From Bryobacteraceae bacterium (lineage in GTDB: Bacteria; Acidobacteriota; Terriglobia; Bryobacterales; Bryobacteraceae): DNA of 64,000 nucleotides. A model generated the notes under the pieces. That model ran no database searches, was not told the origin of the DNA, and saw only the letters and a program-made list of their open reading frames with translations. Made by a program: the position numbers and the translations under genes. The number at the start of each line of letters is the position of its first letter. Position 1 is the first letter of the stretch. Below, in pieces: positions 56,794-64,000 of the stretch. Where the stretch lies: the NCBI GenBank assembly GCA_030041495.1, contig JASHNT010000092.1:45679-109678 (forward strand), written 5' to 3'.

Positions 56794-57978
56794 ATGTCTA
56801 GCGCCGGCTTGTTCCCGTTATATAGCGGCGCTGGGGTCACCCCAGGCGCGCCGGTTCCGCGTATTACATCCCTGCTCATCAAGCCCGCCTCCGCGGTCTG
56901 CAATTTGGATTGCGAGTACTGCTTCTACCTGGATCGCGAGGCCGATCCGTACAAGGAGTTGCCCGCGCGCCGCATGACTGAGGACACCTTGGAGCGACTA
57001 GTCAAAAGCTACCTGCCGTATTCCTATCCTCAGAGCAGTTTCATCTTTCAGGGTGGCGAACCCACGCTCGCGGGGCTGGAGTTCTTCAAGCGGTTGGTCG
57101 AATTTCAAAAGCAATACGGCCGCAATGGGCAACAAGTCAGCAACGCGCTCCAGACCAACGGCACGCTTCTCGATGAACACTGGTGCCAGTTCCTCCGCGA
57201 ATACAACTGGTTCGTGGGCCTGTCACTGGATGGTCCCGAGGCAGTGAACGATCTGTATCGTTATAACAAGCAGCGGCACGGAACCTGGCGGCGTGTGGTA
57301 GCGAGCGTGGAATTGCTCCAGAAACACAGGGTGGAATTTAACATTCTTTGCGTGGTGAGCCGGGCGAACGTCGAAAAAGCCGGGGAGCTTTACCGCTTTT
57401 TCAAGGGACTCGGTGTCAACAACATTCAGTTCATCCCGCTGGCGGAGTTCGACTCCTCCGGAAATCCCCTCCCGTTCGCGCTTTCGCCCGAGCAGTACGG
57501 CCGCTTCCTGGTGGAACTATTCAACCAGTGGTGGCCCGACCGGCGAACCATGCACATCCGTCTGTTTGACAATATCGCTGAGAGCCTCGCCGGTCTCAAG
57601 CCCACAACCTGCACCATGCACGAGACCTGCGATAGCTACGTGGTGGTCGAATACAACGGCGACGTCTTCCCGTGTGATTTCTTCGTCGAGAAGCCGTGGA
57701 AGCTCGGCAACATTGTGGCGGATTCGTGGAGTGAAATAGCGCGACGTCCGCGGCGCTTTGAATTTGCTTCGAAGAAGACGCTGGCTCATCCCGATTGCCA
57801 GGCCTGCGACTACCAATCGATCTGCCACGGCGGATGCCCCAAGTTCCGGGCCGGCCCGCAACATCGATTTACAGACCTGGATTACTTTTGCATCGCCTAT
57901 AAGATGATTTTCGCGAGAGCTACGGACCCGTTGCGCGGAGAGGTTGCCCGCGCAATCGCGCCTGCGCCGAAGGGCTGA
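56794..57978 (+). CDS. anaerobic sulfatase-maturating enzyme (radical SAM, SPASM)
   Basis: Radical-SAM enzyme that converts the active-site Cys or Ser of sulfatases to formylglycine. The Cx3Cx2C cluster motif is at residues 36-43 (CNLDCEYCFYLDRE), followed by FIFQGGEPTLAG, ALQTNGTLLDEHW and LSLDGPEAVND. The C-terminal SPASM region has Cys in TCTMHETCDSYVVVEYNGDV, FPCDFFVEK, HPDCQACDY and CHGGCPKFR, enough for two more 4Fe-4S clusters. Length 394. It lies next to the CSPSR-type sulfatase it would mature. Confidence 0.93.
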   Translation: MSSAGLFPLYSGAGVTPGAPVPRITSLLIKPASAVCNLDCEYCFYLDREADPYKELPARRMTEDTLERLVKSYLPYSYPQSSFIFQGGEPTLAGLEFFKRLVEFQKQYGRNGQQVSNALQTNGTLLDEHWCQFLREYNWFVGLSLDGPEAVNDLYRYNKQRHGTWRRVVASVELLQKHRVEFNILCVVSRANVEKAGELYRFFKGLGVNNIQFIPLAEFDSSGNPLPFALSPEQYGRFLVELFNQWWPDRRTMHIRLFDNIAESLAGLKPTTCTMHETCDSYVVVEYNGDVFPCDFFVEKPWKLGNIVADSWSEIARRPRRFEFASKKTLAHPDCQACDYQSICHGGCPKFRAGPQHRFTDLDYFCIAYKMIFARATDPLRGEVARAIAPAPKG

Positions 57979-58242
57979 GCATCACCCGGGCTGCCAATCG
58001 AGTGCTACCCGGAACGGACGGTCTGGTTTTCGGTGGAATCCGCGGGCGGTTTTGAAATCGAGGTCGTACAAGTCAGGTGGCGGCTTGCTGGAGCGTAAGC
58101 GAATCGCATAACCCAGCGGACACCGCTTGTTAGGTGGAAGTCGCAGTCCGTCGGTTTGAACCCGGCGCGAGTCTCGCCCCGTGCAGGTTCCCGTCACGAT
58201 ACAATGGCGCGTTGGTCCAGAAAAAACTGAGGTGCGACTCGC
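57979..58242. other. intergenic region, nothing convincing
   Basis: A 264-base spacer. A minus-strand open frame (57982-58197) ends LYDLDFKTARGFHRKPD-like but has no clear start or family. No hairpin or RNA gene is evident; a promoter for the downstream esterase presumably lies here. Confidence 0.4.
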
Positions 58243-59508
58243 ATGATGCGAACTCTCCTGATTTTCTTAACGCTCGCCGGTGTTTGCGCCGCACAAAAGG
58301 TTTCCACTCAGGAACTGCTCCGGATGGCTCGAACGCGCGACGCTGGATTGGAGCAGGCCCTGCGCGACACGTTGGGCGAGGCCAACATTCAAAAAGGCAC
58401 GGCCGCCGCGGGCGAGCTAGGCGATTTCGTGTTCGCCATCGCCTCCGAGAAAGGCCCGTCACTCCAGATCAACTATGATCCGCCCATCGCCGCGTTCAAG
58501 GCCGGCTCACTCTGGGTGGTCCAGACGCGCTTGAATACGCGAACAGCGTACAAGTACACCTGGATCGCCGACGGCAGACGCATCGGATGCTCAGGTAACG
58601 AATGCGTACCCGCCAACAATCTGCCCGCGTTCGGGCCCGACAGTTATGCGCAACCCGGCGTGCCGCAAGGCAAGCTGACTGGACCCATCGAGGTGCCCAG
58701 CAAAATCTACCCCGGCGTGAAGGCCAACGTTTGGTATTACGTGCCGGCGCAATGGGACGGCGTCACGCCGCTCGCGGTGCAGGTGTGGGGCGACGGCCAG
58801 CAGTTCACCGGTCCGAGGCCGGGCCAGTGGCGGATTCTGGAGACGCTCGACAATTTGACCGCGCAGAAACGGATTCCGTTGATGGTCAGCATTTTCGTGC
58901 AGGCGGGAACCGGACCGGAGCGCAATGAGCGCTCGATCGAATATGACACGGTCAGCGATGCGTACCTGCATCGTCTGCTGGACGAGATTTTTCCGGTGGT
59001 CGCCGAGCACGTAAAGATGCGTACCGATGGCTACAGCCGCGCGATTCAGGGGCTGAGCTCGGGCGGGATCATGGCCTTCAACGCGGCATTCGACAAGCCT
59101 GAAGCGTTTTCACGAGTGCTGAGCTGGATCGGGAGTTACACGGCGCTTCGAAGGTCTGCGGACCATCCGGAAGGCGGCGGCGAATATCCCACAATGGTGC
59201 GCCGCGAAGCCAAGCGCAATATCCGGGTGTGGATAGAGGATGGATCGAACGATCTCGACAACACCGCCGGGAATTGGCCTGCGGCCAATATCGGCATGGC
59301 GAATGCCCTCAAGTTCAAGGGCTACGATTATCACTTTTCCTTTGGCGTCGGCGAGCACAATGACGCGCAGGGAGCCGCGGAGCTGCCGGAATCGCTGACT
59401 TGGTTATGGCGCGATTACGATCCGGCCAAGACTTCGCAGGAATTCGTGCAGGACCCGGGCGAGAAAGATCAGCCCGTCTGGCGAGTCGTGCAGTTGAATC
59501 GAAAGTAG
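58243..59508 (+). CDS. secreted esterase (enterochelin-esterase/esterase D-like)
   Basis: Signal peptide (TLLIFLTLAGVCAAQ), then an N-terminal beta-sandwich region (~30-145) and an alpha/beta-hydrolase domain. The oxyanion/strand WYYVPAQWDGVTPLAVQV, the nucleophile motif RAIQGLSSGGIMAFN and the late GEHNDAQGAAELPESLTWLWRD with the catalytic His are visible. Length 421. This fold removes acyl groups from siderophores, polysaccharides or xenobiotics; the substrate is not determinable. It is preceded by GAGGTG. Confidence 0.85.
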   Translation: MMRTLLIFLTLAGVCAAQKVSTQELLRMARTRDAGLEQALRDTLGEANIQKGTAAAGELGDFVFAIASEKGPSLQINYDPPIAAFKAGSLWVVQTRLNTRTAYKYTWIADGRRIGCSGNECVPANNLPAFGPDSYAQPGVPQGKLTGPIEVPSKIYPGVKANVWYYVPAQWDGVTPLAVQVWGDGQQFTGPRPGQWRILETLDNLTAQKRIPLMVSIFVQAGTGPERNERSIEYDTVSDAYLHRLLDEIFPVVAEHVKMRTDGYSRAIQGLSSGGIMAFNAAFDKPEAFSRVLSWIGSYTALRRSADHPEGGGEYPTMVRREAKRNIRVWIEDGSNDLDNTAGNWPAANIGMANALKFKGYDYHFSFGVGEHNDAQGAAELPESLTWLWRDYDPAKTSQEFVQDPGEKDQPVWRVVQLNRK

Positions 59509-59527
59509 GGACAGGGTACGGAATACG

Positions 59528-59977
59528 ATGCTTCTTCAGAACGCGGTCGCGGACGCGCTCAACAGCGCGGACTGGGCGTTTGCACTGGCCGAATGTGTTC
59601 ACATCGGCGGATTTGCCATAGGGGTTGGGTCGATCGCCGTGCTCGACTTCCGCATGTTGAACCTGGGACTGCGGCATGAGACGGCCGGGCGGATTTTGCG
59701 ATACACGGAGCCATGGACGCTGGTCGCTCTGGTCCTGGTGTTTTTCTCCGGCGCGGCTTTGTTTCTGTCGCAGACCGAGATCTACCTGGTGAACCTGATT
59801 TTTCCAATTAAGATGTACGTGCTCGCCGCGGCGCTCCTTTTCAACTTCACCATTCACAGAAAAGTGGCGCAGATGGAGAGCCCTCCGCCGGCCTTGAGCA
59901 AGTCCGTGGCGGGCGTATCGCTGCTGCTATGGGCCGCGGTCGTGTTTGGCGGGCTGTTTACCGGGTTTCTTATTTAG
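59528..59977 (+). CDS. small membrane protein, DUF6644-like module
   Basis: A 149-residue protein with four helices. The first has a His (AECVHIGGFAIGVGS), followed by LDFRMLNLG; EPWTLVALVLVFFSGAALF and an IKMYVLAAALLFNF helix complete the pattern shared with three neighbours (59986, 60921, 61569). I recall this family as DUF6644, whose function is unknown. A heme or quinone role is possible because of buried His. It precedes the next module by eight bases. Confidence 0.72.
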   Translation: MLLQNAVADALNSADWAFALAECVHIGGFAIGVGSIAVLDFRMLNLGLRHETAGRILRYTEPWTLVALVLVFFSGAALFLSQTEIYLVNLIFPIKMYVLAAALLFNFTIHRKVAQMESPPPALSKSVAGVSLLLWAAVVFGGLFTGFLI

Positions 59978-59985
59978 AGGGTTCC

Positions 59986-60474
59986 GTGGCCATCGCTCAT
60001 TCTATCCAGAGCATTCCTTTTCTTTCCAACTTCAGCGAATCGGTGCTGGCGTATCCGATCGTCATGTCGACTCATCTGTTGTGCATCGCGTTCTTCGGCG
60101 GCATGATCCTGATCACGAACCTGCGCCTTCTGGGGCTGACGTTCAAGAGCCTGACGATCACCGAGGTGGTGACCAGCTTCCGTCCCTGGAAACGCCTGGG
60201 GGCGGTGATCATGATCGGCACCGGCCTGATGCTGGCAACTTGCGAGGCGGAAAAATATGCGCCTAATCCTTACTTCTGGACCAAGATGATCATTCTGGGC
60301 CTGATCTTCGTCCACGGCGCCATCTTTCGCCCGATCGTTTACCTGCGGACCAAGGAGTTGGATGCATCCCCGGTCATCCCGGCGAAGGCGAAGCTCGCGG
60401 CGATTCTTTCGTTGGTTTTATGGACCGCCATGTTCACCATGGGGAGATTGATCGCGTATTGGGACACAGACTAG
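59986..60474 (+). CDS. small membrane protein, DUF6644-like module
   Basis: GTG 59986 preceded by GAGGG is preferred; the longer frame overlaps the upstream gene. 162 residues with four helices: VMSTHLLCIAFFGGMILITNLRLLG (His, Arg-x-Leu-Gly), RPWKRLGAVIMIGTGLMLATC, FWTKMIILGLIFVHGAIF and a last helix ending in LIAYWDTD. It shares the His/RLLG/PW/TG/KM pattern of its neighbours. Cotranscribed with 59528. Role unknown. Confidence 0.72.
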   Translation: MAIAHSIQSIPFLSNFSESVLAYPIVMSTHLLCIAFFGGMILITNLRLLGLTFKSLTITEVVTSFRPWKRLGAVIMIGTGLMLATCEAEKYAPNPYFWTKMIILGLIFVHGAIFRPIVYLRTKELDASPVIPAKAKLAAILSLVLWTAMFTMGRLIAYWDTD

Positions 60475-60490
60475 GTTCTGCGGCCGGTTC

Positions 60491-60639
60491 ATGCGAACGC
60501 CGCTATACTTGGGCCGAGAGGCGGCGTACGTCAGCACTAACAACATTCCATCCCCGAAGTGCGGCAGATCATCTTCCAGCATCTTGATCTGCTGGTCTCC
60601 GCCTGGCGCGATCAGTTTGGAGAAGACCGTGGGAACTAA
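60491..60639 (+). pseudogene. small protein fragment upstream of DUF2442, frameshifted (DUF4160-like?)
   Basis: ATG 60491 opens MRTPLYLGREAAYVSTNN, and after the run CCCC at 60552-60555 another frame continues EVRQIIFQHLDLLVSAWRD to the stop 60637-60639. One added base joins 49 residues. The end overlaps the start of the DUF2442 gene by 11 bases. DUF4160 proteins commonly precede DUF2442 and end with a helix and Trp-Arg-like motif of this sort. The family call is tentative. Confidence 0.4.
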
Positions 60640-60868
60640 GGCTAAGCCGGTTTTAGCAAAGGCAATACAGACCACACCCACCGCGCTCATCGTGACTCTG
60701 GAAAACGGAGACGTGTCGATTCCGTGGGAGAGGTGCTCAGAGCGCCTCGCTCATGCGTCTTCGGAGGAACGAAGCCGAGCGGAGCTCTCTCCCTCCGGGT
60801 ACGGGATTCACTGGCCCTTGATCGACGAGGATCTAGCAGTCGGTCCCCTGCTTCGCTCCGCGACTTGA
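60629..60868 (+). CDS. DUF2442-type protein
   Basis: GTG 60629 gives 79 residues: a strand LIVTLENGDVSIPWERCSERL, an Arg-containing helix and the DUF2442 signature YGIHWPLIDEDLAVGPLL. This small family is usually paired with DUF4160 and suspected to be part of an antitoxin-like or regulatory couple, but the function is unproven. It sits between two membrane gene groups and is encoded opposite to the downstream ones. Confidence 0.75.
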   Translation: MGTKAKPVLAKAIQTTPTALIVTLENGDVSIPWERCSERLAHASSEERSRAELSPSGYGIHWPLIDEDLAVGPLLRSAT

Positions 60869-60920
60869 ATCCCAAGCGGAAGCCCAGGCCAACTCTTCCG
60901 GCCGACGCCGGCGTCAAGGC

Positions 60921-61415
60921 CTACAAATACGCCAGCAGCCGCCCGGCGGTGATCGCCCCCAGCCAGCACACCAGCGCGGCCCAGGCGAGACCTTTGGAGC
61001 CGTCGGGCAAGGCGTCGTCGGGACCCAGGTTGTGAAACACCTTCTTGCGCGTGCGCTGGAGCACGGCAACGCCCGCGAAGATGAACACCATCTTGATGTA
61101 GAACACCGGGTCGACCCCTCTTTTGCTGGCGCTCGCCATCAGTAGACCCGTGCCCGTGATCGCGTTAACCCAAAATCCCCACCAGATCACCGGATACAAC
61201 CGCTCCAGCGGCCGCACCGGGATGCTGGGCGAAATGCCCAGAAGCCGCAGGCTGATGATGCTGGCCAGGCCGGCCACCACCCCCATGCCGATCACGTGCA
61301 GCAACAGCACCGTGGGATAAGCCAACTTGGAGGGCGATTCCCGCACCCACGTGCTCAAGCCCAAGTTCTCGATTGTGTCCAGGAAGCTCGTCGCTTCTGC
61401 CGCAAGAAACATCAC
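60921..61415 (-). CDS. small membrane protein, DUF6644-like module
   Basis: 164 residues; GTG start at 61415, overlapping the stop of the 39-residue gene upstream. Helices: LLLHVIGMGVVAGLASIISLRLLGI (His, Leu-Arg-Leu-Leu-Gly), VIWWGFWVNAITGTGLLMAS, FYIKMVFIFAGVAVLQ and a final ALVCWLGAITAGRLLAYL. The pattern is the same as in 59528, 59986 and the C-terminal half of 61569. Function unknown. Confidence 0.72.
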   Translation of the reverse strand: MMFLAAEATSFLDTIENLGLSTWVRESPSKLAYPTVLLLHVIGMGVVAGLASIISLRLLGISPSIPVRPLERLYPVIWWGFWVNAITGTGLLMASASKRGVDPVFYIKMVFIFAGVAVLQRTRKKVFHNLGPDDALPDGSKGLAWAALVCWLGAITAGRLLAYL

Positions 61416-61531
61416 CTATGCTCTCTTTTCTCTTCGCTGTTCTTGTCCGTGAGATATCCCAGCACGCCGACCAGCACTGTCGCGCCGATCGCAATCAAGC
61501 TCACGATTACTCCATCTACCCAAGTTGCCAT
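61412..61531 (-). CDS. 39-residue single-helix membrane protein
   Basis: ATG 61531 with AAGGAC about ten bases upstream; reads MATWVDGVIVSLIAIGATVL, then VGVLGYLTDKNSEEKREHR. One membrane helix with a charged C-tail, like small subunits of respiratory complexes. It lies between two homologous membrane genes on the same strand with its stop overlapping the next start by four bases, so co-translation is likely. Not listed by usual size cut-offs. Confidence 0.6.
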   Translation of the reverse strand: MATWVDGVIVSLIAIGATVLVGVLGYLTDKNSEEKREHR

Positions 61532-61567
61532 CGGACTCCGTCCTTAGTTGCCATCGGCTCCGTCCCC
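61523..61567. repeat. tandem duplication of about 22 bases
   Basis: AGTTGCCATCGGACTCCGTCC at 61523 is repeated at 61546 with one base missing. Copy 1 contains the start codon of the 39-residue gene, copy 2 its upstream region. It probably reflects slippage and slightly alters the leader. Confidence 0.7.
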
Positions 61568-61568
61568 A

Positions 61569-62528
61569 TCAGAATGAATGGCCGAAGAACGGCAGCATTT
61601 GACCGCAGAAAAGCACGCCCAGCCACAGGGCAATTCCGGATGCCGCGGCGAATTTCGCTGCCAGCGGCGGCGCGTCGCCGGCTTCAAGAGTCCAAGGCTG
61701 GTCGAACGCGGTGAAGTACAACGCATTGGCTCCCGCCACCAGAATCAACGCCATCTTCCAGAAGAAGAGATTGTTGGTGACGTAGAAACCGATGGGAGCG
61801 CCGACAAAGAACAGCATGCCGGTAATCACGTTGAGACCGAATCCCAGGAGCCCCCAAGGCAACAACCGGTGCAGCACCGTGTATGGGATGCCCTTCACGA
61901 AACCCAGCATCCGCAGGTCCACCAGCAGCACCACCCCAAATAAAAGAGACAGCCCGATGAAATGGACTGTCTCGCTGGCCGCCCAGGTCCAGGTGACGTT
62001 CACCATGGCGTCTCCAATCACTCGGGCGAGCGGCTCCTTGGCGTTCGCCGCCGCAGCGGCGTCCACCGGAGGATCCGCGACTTTCGGACCGGAGCGAATT
62101 TCCGGATGCCGGATCTCGCCGCCGAGATTGGAGGCGCGGGCCATCATGCCAAAGCTCGCCAGGCCGGCCAGCAGCACGACTATCAGCGTCGCCTGCGGCA
62201 TGCGCGACAAGCGCCGGTATTGCCACAATCCCAGCCAGGACACCGCGCCGGTCAGCTCCATGAACCACAGCGCGATGAACGCCGCGGTCTCGTGCGCCTG
62301 AACCCTGGTTACGGAGACCTCCGGGGTTTTCGACAACGCCAGCTCGGCGGCGGTGCCGGTGACGAAGGTCGGAATCGAAAGCAGCGCGATGAAGAAGAAG
62401 GCGACCAGGCTGATACGCTTGACCTCGTCGCTGTTGACCGCCAGGCCGTAGAGGAACACTCCCAGCGCGACGATCATGCCGACGGTGGGGAAATGATTGA
62501 GAAGAAGGTGAACGTGAGTCCAGTCCAT
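61569..62528 (-). CDS. membrane protein, DUF2231-like plus DUF6644-like domains
   Basis: 319 residues. The N-terminal half (MDWTHVHLLLNHFPTVGM, with His in HVHLLLNHF, and LIPTFVTGTAAELAL) is like DUF2231 heme-binding-type membrane proteins. A charged loop follows (~residues 135-175). The C-terminal half repeats the DUF6644-like pattern: SETVHFIGLSLLFGVVLLVDLRMLG, LLPWGLLGFGLNVITGMLFF and LFFWKMALILVAGANALYF. This fusion supports a common complex with the neighbouring modules. Function not known. Confidence 0.75.
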   Translation of the reverse strand: MDWTHVHLLLNHFPTVGMIVALGVFLYGLAVNSDEVKRISLVAFFFIALLSIPTFVTGTAAELALSKTPEVSVTRVQAHETAAFIALWFMELTGAVSWLGLWQYRRLSRMPQATLIVVLLAGLASFGMMARASNLGGEIRHPEIRSGPKVADPPVDAAAAANAKEPLARVIGDAMVNVTWTWAASETVHFIGLSLLFGVVLLVDLRMLGFVKGIPYTVLHRLLPWGLLGFGLNVITGMLFFVGAPIGFYVTNNLFFWKMALILVAGANALYFTAFDQPWTLEAGDAPPLAAKFAAASGIALWLGVLFCGQMLPFFGHSF

Positions 62529-62679
62529 AGCGAGCGCAAAATCCCGAGGGTTACTCGATTATCGTCAGTCCGGCAACCATGCCGCAACGCGTCACTATAT
62601 CACGTTCTGCGTTCTTTTCGATAGGAGCAAATCGGCTATTGCCCTCGTAGCGTCTCCACCGGGGCGACAGCGGCGGCAA

Positions 62680-62714
62680 AGAAAATGCCCCCGGCGGTGC
62701 TCAACCGGGGGCAT
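62680..62714 (-). terminator. intrinsic terminator of the minus-strand gene at 62751
   Basis: ATGCCCCCGG (62685-62694) and CCGGGGGCAT (62705-62714) form a perfect ten-pair stem with a ten-base loop. On the minus strand it is followed by TTTTCTTT. It lies 37 bases after the stop of the upstream (minus-strand) gene. Confidence 0.85.
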
Positions 62715-62750
62715 GTTGCCAGCCATCGCTGGTGCTGATTCAGGACTACG

Positions 62751-64000
62751 TCAGTGTCGAAGCTGAGTGGAGATGCTCCCCGGCTCGTACACTTCGCAGA
62801 ACGCGCGCTCATGCTGTATTGCTGGCGTGCCCGGGCGCAACCGCAGAATTTTGTCGGGCATCACCCATGGCTGGATGAGGTCGTCCGGGTCGTCGATGGT
62901 GACTTGGTAAGTAATCTCATCACCCTTCCGGGTCAGCTTCTCGACCATGTGCATGTCGGCGGAATGAAACAGGCCGCCGCGTCCATACCATGTGGTGTCC
63001 ACAAAGTTGGTGGAATCGATCACCAGCGTATCGCCGTCCCACTTGGCCTGCGGGAGCCCGTAGTAAAAGGCTTCGACCGTGTTCTGGCGCGGTCGCCCGT
63101 CGGTCGGGATGTCGCGGTATTCGTAGTTTCCGCCGCCGTAATCGGAATATTCATTGTAGAAGAAGATGATGTCCGTCGCGCTCTGGATAATGCGCGTTGG
63201 CGTGCCCTGCCGCGGGATTCCCAGCGGCTGGCAGGTCATGACCGGATCATCTTTGTTGGTCCACTGATCGTCCTCCTGAATCTTGTCCCAATACTCGGGC
63301 TTGTAGACGGGACGGCTGGGCCCGAACCGCGAGGGCGAGATCCACTCATAATCCACCCAGAAATTGTCCATCGGGTCTTTGCAACCGACGTCGGGATTGA
63401 TTCCTCCACCCTTCACCTGCGTTGGACCACATCGCCGGGTCCCACTACCCGTAATAGCAAGAGGGGGGCCAGCCCAGTTTCCTGTCATATCCGGATGTCC
63501 GTCGGCCAGCCGCGGGGTTACGGCGGCTACTTCAGTCTGCTGCCTCGGGGTTGCGTCGACATTCAGAGTCCAATTGTCCGGCTGATTGGTTGGCTTGATC
63601 GCCGCCTTGATGCTTGCCGGCACCGGCACCACGACATACATTTGTCCCGTTTCCGTCACCGTCGTCGTAATGTCGCGTTCAACCGCGCCGTTCTTCTTTT
63701 CCGTCATCCTGCCGGCGTAGAACGCCTCAGCCGGATTGAGCGGATTGTTCCAATCTCGATAATCGCTGTAGTCGAACTCGTAAGTGTTCGCGCCATTTTT
63801 CACCACGACGCGTTCGGCCATGAACTTGTCGTTGAGCGTCGCGGTTGCGATCGCTGTGGGAACTCCCGGAATCGGGAACGTCACGACGGGCGTATTGCCT
63901 TCCCACGCGACGGAGGTTTTCCCGGCCTTCATAACGTCAGCAGGTACACTTTGCGGCCGGGGCGCCATTTCCGGTGGATCGCTGGTCCCCGCCATCGCGG
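62751..64000 (-). CDS. large protein of unknown function, partial (start outside window)
   Basis: The frame is open to the right edge, so at least 414 residues are visible and the N-terminus (probably a signal peptide) is missing. It contains ITTTVTETGQMYVVVPVPAS, DGHPDMTGNWAGPP, a Pro-rich middle, DPVMTCQPLGIPRQGTPTRI, FFYNEYSDYGGG, TVEAFYYGLPQAKWDGDTL and VYEPGSISTQL. DGHPDMTGNW and WDGDTLVIDSTNF are typical of a family of secreted acidobacterial proteins with no known function. It lies upstream of the membrane-module genes on the same strand, but a terminator separates them. Confidence 0.75.
   Translation of the reverse strand, partial: AMAGTSDPPEMAPRPQSVPADVMKAGKTSVAWEGNTPVVTFPIPGVPTAIATATLNDKFMAERVVVKNGANTYEFDYSDYRDWNNPLNPAEAFYAGRMTEKKNGAVERDITTTVTETGQMYVVVPVPASIKAAIKPTNQPDNWTLNVDATPRQQTEVAAVTPRLADGHPDMTGNWAGPPLAITGSGTRRCGPTQVKGGGINPDVGCKDPMDNFWVDYEWISPSRFGPSRPVYKPEYWDKIQEDDQWTNKDDPVMTCQPLGIPRQGTPTRIIQSATDIIFFYNEYSDYGGGNYEYRDIPTDGRPRQNTVEAFYYGLPQAKWDGDTLVIDSTNFVDTTWYGRGGLFHSADMHMVEKLTRKGDEITYQVTIDDPDDLIQPWVMPDKILRLRPGTPAIQHERAFCEVYEPGSISTQLRH

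Overview
The window looks like chromosomal DNA of a soil acidobacterium close to Candidatus Solibacter / Bryobacteraceae. The base composition is GC-rich, and several genes belong to families largely confined to that lineage: one TIGR03435-type protein (7552-8367), two TIGR03436-type VWFA-related proteins (28161-29291, 36798-37769), three proteins ending in a TIGR03437-type C-terminal domain (29308-32583, 47124-48338, 51112-53262), and a DUF1501/DUF1800 pair. Family names are from recognition of motifs, not from a search. Single-base disruptions, four of five in or beside short homopolymers, suggest a metagenome or long-read assembly with residual indels, or a set of young pseudogenes.

Layout. 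1-4648 (minus): housekeeping block tilS, ftsH, a frameshifted HAD phosphatase and the start of a YqeY-like gene. 4614-7282 (plus): FGGY sugar kinase, KdsC-type phosphatase and an ACT-domain protein. 7310-12637: mixed single genes (TIGR03435 protein, broken NTF2-like protein, secreted hydrolase, secreted SRPBCC-like protein, metallophosphoesterase, CDP-alcohol phosphatidyltransferase). 12826-22332 (plus): a ten-gene operon with almost no spacers, combining an aldehyde dehydrogenase, a beta-hydroxyacid dehydrogenase, E1alpha/E1beta/E2 of a 2-oxoacid dehydrogenase, a DinB protein, an M24-fold enzyme, a LigM/DesA-like tetrahydrofolate-dependent O-demethylase and two cupins. It reads as a catabolic route for a methoxylated substrate and is the best candidate for an undescribed pathway.

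22339-25930 (minus): coiled-coil membrane protein, DUF1501 and DUF1800. 26020-29291 (plus): molybdenum-cofactor genes moeA, moaC, mogA, then a VWA protein. 29308-32583: large secreted NHL-repeat protein. 32706-36742: TesA-like esterase diverging from an ABC ATPase and permease, the same arrangement as E. coli tesA-ybbA-ybbP. 36798-46090: VWA protein, ring-cleaving-dioxygenase-like VOC protein, DinB, a GT39-like membrane protein, a short orphan Hsp70, a TolB-like lipoprotein, rlmN and a phosphoglucose isomerase. 46109-46181 is tRNA-Lys(UUU), followed by a vapBC-type toxin-antitoxin pair (toxin frameshifted) and then a second tRNA 3'-end-like fragment.

47124-58242: secreted TIGR03437 proteins, CBS and PepSY proteins, and a sulfate-ester group of arylsulfate sulfotransferase, sulfatase and anaerobic-type sulfatase maturase. 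58243-64000: secreted esterase, then five small membrane proteins. Four of these share one recognisable helical module (His in the first helix, Arg-x-Leu-Gly-like turn, Lys-Met in a later helix). A DUF2442-type gene lies among them, and a large secreted protein of unknown function runs off the right edge.
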